Shown in pieces: positions 1-4,083 of a stretch of DNA of 5,586 nt (positions are counted from its first letter, which is position 1; each line of letters begins with the position of its first letter). This DNA comes from Treponema sp. UBA2869. GTDB lineage: Bacteria > Spirochaetota > Spirochaetia > Treponematales > Treponemataceae. The DNA is taken from the NCBI GenBank assembly GCA_002350445.1, contig DEEV01000111.1, positions 388 through 5,973 on the forward strand, read 5' to 3'. The notes under the pieces are model-generated. The model worked only from the letters and a program-made list of their open reading frames with translations. It had not been told where the DNA came from and searched no databases. The translations under genes and the position numbers were made by a program.

Positions 1-545
1 TTTCCCATGCCGATTTCGTTTCCGCCGTCCCCTACACCAATCGTAGGAATTTTTCCAAAGGCCTGTTCAAACAAAAGATCAACACGGGCTGTTTTTTCTG
101 CAATGCTTACACCGCGCATATTGGCATAATCACGGTTGCTGTTTTTTCCGCAGCGCTCAATACTGATAAGTCCAACCGGCTTGTATTTTTCAAGAACCTT
201 TTTACACCAGTCCTCGCCTTCATCAAAAGGCATGTAAACAGTTTCTAAACTCTTTAGTTCAAAAAAACCGCGGGTAAAATCATCTGTAACAATAACCGGC
301 TTGAAACCAAGTTTTTTGAGGGCAAGAGCCAGAAATACAGTTCCCGAAGGGCCGTCAGTTTCTGCATAACCCGCAACAAAAAAACCTGTTGCAAGAAAAA
401 CAGTTCCCTTTTCCCACGAAAGAATCATTTTTGCCGCTTCTTCCGCATAATCGCCCTTCATTTCCTTGCGCAGGATGTCCATTCCCCTTCCCGAATGGCG
501 CAGAACAATATCCTCAATCAATTCATCCTGAATTACTTCTTCCAT
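1..545 (-). CDS. D-glutamate cyclase (DUF4392 family), 3' end cut by window edge
   Basis: The first 181 codons are present; the C-terminus lies outside the window. The protein matches the C-terminal domain of vertebrate D-glutamate cyclase (DGLUCY; Pfam D-glutamate cyclase C-terminal, formerly DUF4392), as I recall that sequence. Three blocks support this: TGF followed by ETDGPSGT at about residues 53-69, IERCGK...NRDYANMRG at 129-145, and GVGDGGNEIGMG at 170-181. The family converts D-glutamate to 5-oxo-D-proline, probably in the cytoplasm. The DUF1445 domain that precedes this domain in the vertebrate enzyme is absent, so this is a stand-alone version. The ATG at 545 is chosen because AGGAG lies 9 nt upstream (555-559). 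The gene follows the GntR gene by 83 bp and has its own operator-like palindrome at 572-583. With the nearby D-amino acid transaminase this suggests D-glutamate turnover. The family call is strong; the reaction is inferred by homology. Confidence 0.88.
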   Translation of the reverse strand, partial: MEEVIQDELIEDIVLRHSGRGMDILRKEMKGDYAEEAAKMILSWEKGTVFLATGFFVAGYAETDGPSGTVFLALALKKLGFKPVIVTDDFTRGFFELKSLETVYMPFDEGEDWCKKVLEKYKPVGLISIERCGKNSNRDYANMRGVSIAEKTARVDLLFEQAFGKIPTIGVGDGGNEIGMG

Positions 546-571
546 AAGCGATGTCTCCTTTTATTAGAAAC

Positions 572-583
572 ATCGTGCACGAT
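572..583. promoter_or_regulatory. Candidate GntR operator upstream of the D-glutamate cyclase gene
   Basis: A perfect 12-bp palindrome, ATCGTGCACGAT, lies 27 bp upstream of the cyclase start codon. The same 12 bases form the core of the 30-bp palindrome before dat (2226-2255), and a 9/12 match lies before the GntR gene (1309-1320). The GT..AC core fits FadR-subfamily operators. It abuts a possible -10 box, so binding there would cover the transcription start. The assignment to the local GntR protein is inference. Confidence 0.68.
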
Positions 584-608
584 TGTAAAGCCTGAAAATT
601 CACAGCAA
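582..608 (-). promoter_or_regulatory. Possible promoter of the D-glutamate cyclase gene
   Basis: On the minus strand TACAAT (582-587) is a 5/6 match to a -10 box, with a weak -35 TTGCTG (603-608) and a short 15-bp spacer. Transcription would start near 575, inside the palindrome, and leave the AGGAG ribosome site within the leader. A second candidate, TTTACA (584-589) with TAATAA (561-566) at 17 bp, would start at or past the ribosome site and is therefore less likely. Confidence 0.35.
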
Positions 609-628
609 ATCACTTCAAAAAAAAATGC

Positions 629-1267
629 TTACTTTATCTGCTTTTTGTAGTAATGCTCACGCATTTTAAGAACGGCTTCTTCCAGCTTCTGCTGCTTCAT
701 CAGATTTAAGATTTCTTCATGCTGAGTAAAAACCTTTTTCAATTCTGCAAGGTCATTATCAGAATAGTAAGTTGAAATAAAACCAAGCAAGGCCTGTTTT
801 CCATCATACTCTGAAACCAGCATCTTATTTCCCACGCCTTCGATTATGCAGCGTTCAAATAAATATGTTGTTTCGTTGTAACCAAGAACATCCCCTTTTT
901 CAAGGAGTTCCCTCTGCTTCTGCAGCCGCTCTTCCATTTTAGGAAGAACGGAATCCATAAATCCGTTTCTAAAACAGAATCTGTAGGCAGCTACAACCAT
1001 AAAGAAAACAACCTGAAGGATTTCGTTTACAGTCTCCCTGTCCGGGGAAATTACGAAAAACCCATTGTTCTGTCTGTATTCTATCAACCCTTCTTTTACA
1101 AGAAGATTTATGCTTTCTCTGATGGGCGTATTACTAACGCCAAGTTTGCGGCTGAGGACATCCAGATTTATATTTTCACCTCGTTTAAATTCCTGAGAAA
1201 GAATTCCAGCTTTGATGTATTCATAAACCTGATCGCGTAGATTAACCTTTTTAATTAATCCCTGCAT
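629..1267 (-). CDS. GntR-family transcriptional regulator, FadR/FCD subfamily
   Basis: This 212-residue DNA-binding regulator has an N-terminal winged helix (about residues 5-75) containing the GntR signature LSRKLGVSNTPIRESINLL, then an all-helical C-terminal domain of FCD type. The FCD part looks partly degenerate. The usual D-x3-H pair of the metal site appears as T134 and E138, while H183 (QHEEIL) and H205 (REHY) remain. The frame also opens from a GTG at 1285, but ATG at 1267 is preferred because GGGGG lies 5 nt upstream (1273-1277) and can pair with the anti-Shine-Dalgarno. The gene sits between the D-amino acid transaminase (69 bp upstream) and the D-glutamate cyclase, on the same strand. 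Operator-like palindromes precede all three genes, suggesting local autoregulation. The effector is unknown; a D-amino acid, 2-oxo acid or 5-oxoproline are guesses from context. Confidence 0.92.
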   Translation of the reverse strand: MQGLIKKVNLRDQVYEYIKAGILSQEFKRGENINLDVLSRKLGVSNTPIRESINLLVKEGLIEYRQNNGFFVISPDRETVNEILQVVFFMVVAAYRFCFRNGFMDSVLPKMEERLQKQRELLEKGDVLGYNETTYLFERCIIEGVGNKMLVSEYDGKQALLGFISTYYSDNDLAELKKVFTQHEEILNLMKQQKLEEAVLKMREHYYKKQIK

Positions 1268-1270
1268 GAC

Positions 1271-1277
1271 TACCCCC
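1271..1277 (-). promoter_or_regulatory. Ribosome binding site deciding the GntR start
   Basis: GGGGGTA on the minus strand ends 3 nt before ATG 1267. The G-run can pair with CCUCC of 16S rRNA through one G-U pair. The alternative GTG start at 1285 is preceded by an A-run with no such site. Confidence 0.6.
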
Positions 1278-1298
1278 GTCGACACTTTTTATTGTATC

Positions 1299-1327
1299 AT
1301 TCTAATACAACATGCACGAAATTTCAA
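1299..1327 (-). promoter_or_regulatory. Candidate promoter of the GntR gene
   Basis: TTGAAA (1322-1327, 5/6) and TAGAAT (1299-1304, 5/6) are separated by exactly 17 bp on the minus strand, the best sigma-70-type match in this part of the window. Predicted transcription starts near 1292, giving a leader of about 25 nt that contains the ribosome site. The spacer holds the operator-like sequence at 1309-1320, so a bound repressor would exclude RNA polymerase. The -10 box also lies in the loop of a 6-bp inverted repeat, TTGTAT (1292-1297) and ATACAA (1305-1310). Confidence 0.6.
1309..1320. promoter_or_regulatory. Degenerate GntR operator copy in the GntR promoter
   Basis: AACATGCACGAA matches 9 of 12 positions of ATCGTGCACGAT. 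The CACGA half is intact and the other half is degenerate. It lies within the 17-bp spacer of the candidate GntR promoter, a typical place for an autoregulatory site. The weaker match could mean lower affinity, which suits autorepression; that is inference. Confidence 0.5.
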
Positions 1328-1336
1328 ATACGTAAC

Positions 1337-2194
1337 TTAGATAATATCCGGTCTGTAACCTGTCTCCTTTTCAAAATCATCAATCGCGGCAGTCTGAAGC
1401 TTTTTCAAAAGTTCAGGAGCCTTTCTGCCAACCTTCTTTCCGTCAATTTCATAAGCCGGAAGTCCAAGTGTACCAGCTGATGTGATGAAAACTTCATCCG
1501 CATCAAAAAGTTCATCAAGTGTGAATGGACGTTCTTCGTAAGGAACTCCAAGCCGTTTACAGATTTCGATATAGTGACGGCGGGTAATTCCCGGAAGAAT
1601 AAGTTCATCAAGAGGCGGTGTAATAAATACTCCGTTTTTCAGGATATTTACGTTGGTGTGGGCACATTCAGTTACCCTCTCACCACGATGGAAAACAACT
1701 TCCTTTGCCCCTGCTTCATATGCCTTCTGGCTTCCAAGAACACTCGGTAAAAGGTTCAGGGTTTTGATATTGCAGTGGAAAAATCTTGTATCTTCCATGG
1801 TGATTAACTTACAAGGAGTTCTCAAATCAGCAATTTTTGATTCTGTAATATTTATCAAAAGGTTTGGCTTACAGTTCGGGAAAAGATGATTTCTTGGAGC
1901 TGTTCCACGGGTACATTCCCAGTAAACAAAGCAAACGCCGTCAGAATCCATAGCATCGATACACTTCTGAAGCTCAACCCTTAACTCTTCCTTTGTCATT
2001 TCAAAAGGAATCTGAACGTATTTCAGCGAATTGTAAAAGCGTTCAAGATGCCAGTCAATTTCAAAGATTTTACGGTTGACGCTATATGTTGCATCGTAAA
2101 CTCCGTCACCAAAATACATGGCCCGGTCCAGGAAAGGAATAGACATTTCTTCCTGCAGGCCCATTTTTCCATTGTAATAACCTACATTTTTCAT
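1337..2194 (-). CDS. dat: D-amino acid transaminase (class IV PLP aminotransferase)
   Basis: This 285-residue cytoplasmic PLP enzyme of fold type IV closely resembles Bacillus D-alanine transaminase (D-alanine + 2-oxoglutarate to pyruvate + D-glutamate). Visible features are FGDGVY at 28-33, TRGTAPRNH at 95-103, which carries the R-x-H pair (R101, H103) that binds the substrate carboxylate in D-specific members, the PLP lysine K144 in NIKTLNLL, and VTE (E176). The Ser-rich loop after this Glu in the Bacillus enzyme is CAHTN here, so substrate preference may differ. ATG 2194 is chosen over the longer frame from 2287 because AGGAAGG lies 6 nt upstream, homology begins there, and the extra 31 residues would be encoded by the operator region. 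Branched-chain aminotransferase or aminodeoxychorismate lyase are less likely given the R-x-H motif. The GntR regulator follows with no visible terminator. Confidence 0.9.
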   Translation of the reverse strand: MKNVGYYNGKMGLQEEMSIPFLDRAMYFGDGVYDATYSVNRKIFEIDWHLERFYNSLKYVQIPFEMTKEELRVELQKCIDAMDSDGVCFVYWECTRGTAPRNHLFPNCKPNLLINITESKIADLRTPCKLITMEDTRFFHCNIKTLNLLPSVLGSQKAYEAGAKEVVFHRGERVTECAHTNVNILKNGVFITPPLDELILPGITRRHYIEICKRLGVPYEERPFTLDELFDADEVFITSAGTLGLPAYEIDGKKVGRKAPELLKKLQTAAIDDFEKETGYRPDII

Positions 2195-2200
2195 ATTAAG

Positions 2201-2207
2201 CCTTCCT
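2201..2207 (-). promoter_or_regulatory. Ribosome binding site deciding the dat start
   Basis: AGGAAGG on the minus strand lies 6 nt before ATG 2194. It is the strongest ribosome site in this region and fixes the start well downstream of the first in-frame ATG at 2287. Confidence 0.8.
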
Positions 2208-2225
2208 AAGATACAAAGATTAGTT

Positions 2226-2255
2226 TGTAAATACATCGTGCACGATGTATTTACA
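2226..2255. promoter_or_regulatory. Perfect 30-bp palindrome, main candidate GntR operator
   Basis: Positions 2226-2240 and 2241-2255 are exact reverse complements with no central gap; the arm reads TGTAAATACATCGTG. The central 12 bp are identical to the palindrome before the cyclase gene (572-583). It lies 31 bp upstream of the dat start and just after the predicted -10 box, so a bound protein would sit on the transcription start. No T-run follows on either strand, so an intrinsic terminator is unlikely. The extra length beyond the shared core may mean stronger binding or two overlapping dimers. Confidence 0.78.
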
Positions 2256-2258
2256 GAT

Positions 2259-2287
2259 GTTTTAATCCATTTTCTGAGTTTGTGCAA
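2259..2287 (-). promoter_or_regulatory. Possible promoter of dat
   Basis: On the minus strand TTGCAC (2282-2287) and TAAAAC (2259-2264) are separated by 17 bp. Each box is only a moderate match (3/6 and 4/6). The predicted start near 2252 falls inside the 30-bp palindrome and leaves a leader of about 58 nt. The position relative to the operator makes it believable, but the boxes alone are weak. Confidence 0.4.
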
Positions 2288-2337
2288 TACATTTGGGGTA
2301 TTTTTTTTAATTAAATCAGAGATTTAGACTCAAAACA

Positions 2338-2366
2338 CTGAAATAACTCACGTTTCGTGCTAAAAT
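2338..2366 (+). promoter_or_regulatory. Extended -10 promoter of the small plus-strand gene
   Basis: TGCTAAAAT (2358-2366) is a good extended -10 element, with CTGAAA (2338-2343, 4/6) 17 bp upstream as a possible -35. Transcription would begin near 2373, essentially at ATG 2374. It diverges from the dat promoter, with roughly 120 bp between the predicted start points. A lone half-site, TCGTGC (2355-2360), overlaps it and may be chance. Confidence 0.5.
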
Positions 2367-2373
2367 GCATCTT

Positions 2374-2604
2374 ATGGCAAGTATTTTAATTAAAGACACA
2401 ACCAGAAAACAGCGCGAACAGATCGTCCGTGAATCACTGGGCGACGATTATGACGTAGGTTGCGGATACGAATCCACAGGAATTAATTATCAGCTCTATA
2501 TTGACGGCGTTAAAGAACTCCGCGAACTGAATATGGAAGCAAACTGCGGATTCGAAGTAGCGCACCCGGAAGAACGAAAGTCCGGTTGTTGTGACAACTT
2601 CTAA
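2374..2604 (+). CDS. Small conserved-looking protein of unknown function, possibly leaderless
   Basis: This 76-residue soluble protein has no signal peptide or membrane segment. I do not recognise a named family. I recall uncharacterised small proteins in gut bacteria starting with a similar ILIKDTTRKQREQIV pattern, but cannot confirm this. Visible features are a charged, helix-prone N-terminal half (residues 4-22), a YIDGVKELRELNME stretch at about 42-55 that resembles the helical end of such small proteins, and four cysteines (C30, C58, C72, C73), the last two in a GCCDNF tail. The frame also opens at ATG 2365, but ATG 2374 is preferred because the extended -10 at 2358-2366 overlaps the first ATG. 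Neither start has a ribosome site. It is the only plus-strand gene in the window, divergent from dat and convergent with the protease gene. The cysteines could bind metal or act in redox chemistry; this is speculation. Confidence 0.65.
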   Translation: MASILIKDTTRKQREQIVRESLGDDYDVGCGYESTGINYQLYIDGVKELRELNMEANCGFEVAHPEERKSGCCDNF

Positions 2605-2764
2605 TAAGTCCTTATTTTGATTTCAGAACATGCAAAATCAATTTCAGACGCCTGGTTTCCGCAAAAAATTTTGTCCGTAAAAGCGTCTACAATGTACTGT
2701 TTCATTTTTTAACCGCCGCATCAAAAAAATAAATTTCGTTACTGTCTTACACCTTCAACGTAAT
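2605..2764. other. Convergent intergenic gap with weak inverted repeats
   Basis: This stretch separates the 3' ends of the small gene and the protease gene. I see no coding frame of interest. A short A/T-rich palindrome (AATAAG at 2603-2608, CTTATT at 2611-2616), followed by a T-rich tract, starts at the stop codon of the small gene and could act as a weak terminator. A second inverted repeat, AGACGC (2646-2651) and GCGTCT (2683-2688), has a 31-nt loop and no clear T-run. Neither is a convincing intrinsic terminator. Confidence 0.3.
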
Positions 2765-3541
2765 TCAAGCTCTTTTTTTATTTGCCAGGCAAACACCTGC
2801 AATTATCAAAATGTAGACAGCGGACAAAATCACGTAGAATAAAATATCAACCTTCAAAAAACAGTAGAGGAAGTTAAAGCAGAAATGAATGACAATTCCG
2901 TAAAGAAGATTGTCGTGCTTTTCCATAAAAAAGTTCATGATGAAGCAGAGTCCGGTCATGACAATCACGTTGGAAAGAACGTAGGGAATCATCTGCAAGC
3001 CCATAAAATCTGAATCGACGAACCAGAGGATTGTGTGCCAGAAAGCCCAGATCAGGCCCTGAATGACGGATGCCGCAAAAAATCCGTGGCGGGAATTGAG
3101 GTAAGGACGTACATAGCCGCGCCATCCGGATTCTTCACCGGTCGGGCCGGTCGTTACTGAAAAGAGGAAGGAAGTCCAGAAAGGATAAGCCCCGAGATTC
3201 CAGTAAGAGGCGAAAGACCTTCCCTGCACGGCTGACAAAATAGCAACAGTCACAAGGGTTGCGCCCAAAGTGAGCAGGGCTGCGGTCAGTATGGAAGGAA
3301 AAGTGACCTTTCCTGCAAAAGCATTTTTGTAAAATTCCTTTACGGTTTTACCCGGCACAAAATATCTGAAGCCTACAAGAAGTACGATTGTCGGAGCCCA
3401 CGCGCACACATTAGAAAGGATGCGCATTACAACCGGCGGACAATGAAAGACCATACTGGCAGTTCCGCAAATTCCCATAACCATCGCCCAGAAAACAAGA
3501 TACGAGGCGATTACATAATTTCTGATATTTTTCTTTTCCAT
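2765..3541 (-). CDS. CPBP-family intramembrane glutamic endopeptidase (Rce1/Abi family)
   Basis: This 258-residue integral membrane protein has about seven or eight hydrophobic segments (roughly 10-30, 40-60, 82-104, 118-132, 152-175, 183-206, 212-230 and 233-254). The three CPBP motifs are intact: EESGWR (E136, E137, R141), WAFWH (H169) and HFCFN (H219, N223). These residues form the in-membrane active site in Rce1-type proteases, so the protein is probably catalytic. The family covers CAAX-prenyl proteases, bacteriocin-immunity proteins and many bacterial members of unknown substrate; the substrate here is unknown. ATG 3541 is supported by AGGA 7 nt upstream (3549-3552). The gene lies 116 bp downstream of the OhrR-type regulator on the same strand, behind a strong promoter overlapped by a palindrome, so it is probably a separately controlled unit. 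There is no bacteriocin or lantibiotic gene nearby to suggest an immunity role. Confidence 0.9.
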   Translation of the reverse strand: MEKKNIRNYVIASYLVFWAMVMGICGTASMVFHCPPVVMRILSNVCAWAPTIVLLVGFRYFVPGKTVKEFYKNAFAGKVTFPSILTAALLTLGATLVTVAILSAVQGRSFASYWNLGAYPFWTSFLFSVTTGPTGEESGWRGYVRPYLNSRHGFFAASVIQGLIWAFWHTILWFVDSDFMGLQMIPYVLSNVIVMTGLCFIMNFFMEKHDNLLYGIVIHFCFNFLYCFLKVDILFYVILSAVYILIIAGVCLANKKRA

Positions 3542-3558
3542 AACAAAATCCTGCTTTT

Positions 3559-3587
3559 ATTATAAGGCAGAACCTCTTGTCTGAAAA
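3559..3587 (-). promoter_or_regulatory. Promoter of the CPBP protease gene
   Basis: A perfect TATAAT (3559-3564) has TTTTCA (3582-3587, 4/6) 17 bp upstream on the minus strand. Transcription would start around 3552-3555, giving a leader of only about 11-14 nt with AGGA at its 5' edge. The -35 box lies inside the palindrome at 3575-3603. Confidence 0.6.
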
Positions 3588-3603
3588 TGATTTTTAGACA
3601 AGA
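3575..3603. promoter_or_regulatory. 29-bp palindrome over the -35 box, candidate OhrR operator
   Basis: TCTTGTCT (3575-3582) and AGACAAGA (3596-3603) are exact reverse complements. The inner bases continue the dyad (AAAA at 3584-3587 with TTTT at 3591-3594) around a 3-nt centre, with one G/T mismatch pair. It overlaps the -35 box of the protease promoter and lies right after the OhrR-type gene. On the minus strand it is followed by GGTTCTGCC and not by a T-run, so it is an operator candidate and not an intrinsic terminator. It does not match the Bacillus OhrR site as I remember it, so assignment to this regulator is inference. Confidence 0.55.
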
Positions 3604-3648
3604 TGCAGGTTTTGCAGATGAAATGCAGGCTGGAAAAGTTATGCTGCA
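3604..3648. repeat. Phased TGCAG repeats
   Basis: TGCAG occurs at 3604, 3613 and 3624, about 10 bp apart, and its complement CTGCA at 3644, some 20 bp further. The copies at 3604 and 3624 share a longer ATGCAGG. They fill the gap between the OhrR-type stop codon and the palindrome. Helical phasing hints at a protein-binding array, but the units are short and chance is possible. Confidence 0.3.
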
Positions 3649-3657
3649 TATTAACTA

Positions 3658-4083
3658 CTAAACATCCAAAATTTCATACAAAGTCTTGTAAAGGAATTCA
3701 GCCTGCTCTTTTGAAATCTTGAGGCACGAGCCGATTTTTCCGGGAATTGACGCGGCTTTGTCCTTCAGTTTTTCGCCTTCATCGGTGATTGTGATTTCGA
3801 CGATTCTTTCATCCTCTGAATTGCGCTGTCTTTTTATGAGCGATTTTTTTTCCATCGATTTTAAGAGCGGAGAAAGAGTTCCCGTGTCGAGGTAAAGCAG
3901 TTTTCCGATTTCGCCGACGGTGACTGATTTTTTCTCCCACATCACCATCATCACGATGTACTGTGTGTAGGTCAAATCGATTTCCTTCAAGAGCGGCGTG
4001 TACCGTCTGAGGATTTCACGGGATGCGGCATACAATGGAAAGCAAAGCTGATTTTCAAGCTTGAGGCAGTCGTATTTTTTCAT
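3658..4083 (-). CDS. ohrR: OhrR-type MarR-family organic peroxide sensor
   Basis: This 141-residue cytoplasmic winged-helix repressor aligns well with Bacillus OhrR: LENQLCFPLYAASRE at 9-23 carries the reactive cysteine C14, and Y28 and Y39 match the two tyrosines that hold it. The DNA-binding core is LDTGTLSPLLKSMEKKSLI (about 65-83) followed by R85 and the DER wing (91-93). In this family, hydroperoxides oxidise the N-terminal cysteine and release the protein from DNA. A second cysteine, C120, lies about as far from C14 as the resolving Cys127 lies from Cys22 in Xanthomonas OhrR, so this may be a two-Cys sensor. ATG 4083 overlaps the upstream reductase stop by 4 bp (ATGA), with AAGGA 6 nt before it, suggesting translational coupling. 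No ohr peroxidase is present; the peroxidase partner in this cluster is the glutathione peroxidase. Confidence 0.9.
   Translation of the reverse strand: MKKYDCLKLENQLCFPLYAASREILRRYTPLLKEIDLTYTQYIVMMVMWEKKSVTVGEIGKLLYLDTGTLSPLLKSMEKKSLIKRQRNSEDERIVEITITDEGEKLKDKAASIPGKIGSCLKISKEQAEFLYKTLYEILDV

Noticed and set aside
617..626. A-run at 617-625 (T-run on the minus strand) after the GntR gene as an intrinsic terminator
   Set aside because: No convincing GC stem precedes the T-run on the minus strand, so it does not make a normal terminator.
1653..1889. Open frame of 78 codons on the plus strand inside dat
   Set aside because: It is antisense to the conserved active-site region of the transaminase and has no recognisable motif.
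2195..2287. N-terminal extension of the transaminase from ATG 2287
   Set aside because: The extra 31 residues have no family match, would be encoded by the 30-bp palindrome and promoter region, and lack a good ribosome site; ATG 2194 has AGGAAGG at ideal spacing.
2312..2326. Inverted repeat TAAATC-AGA-GATTTA between the divergent promoters
   Set aside because: The arms are short and A/T-rich and unlike the GntR motif; such repeats are common by chance in this composition.
2355..2360. TCGTGC half-site as a fourth GntR operator
   Set aside because: Only half of the palindrome is present and the partner half does not match, so a chance six-base match is the simpler explanation.
2646..2688. AGACGC/GCGTCT inverted repeat as a terminator or small RNA
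   Set aside because: The 31-nt loop and 6-bp stem are weak, no T-run follows on either strand, and there is no clear promoter.
3575..3603. Reading the 29-bp palindrome as the terminator of the redox operon
   Set aside because: The hairpin is followed by GGTTCTGCC and not by a T-run, and it overlaps a good promoter for the next gene.
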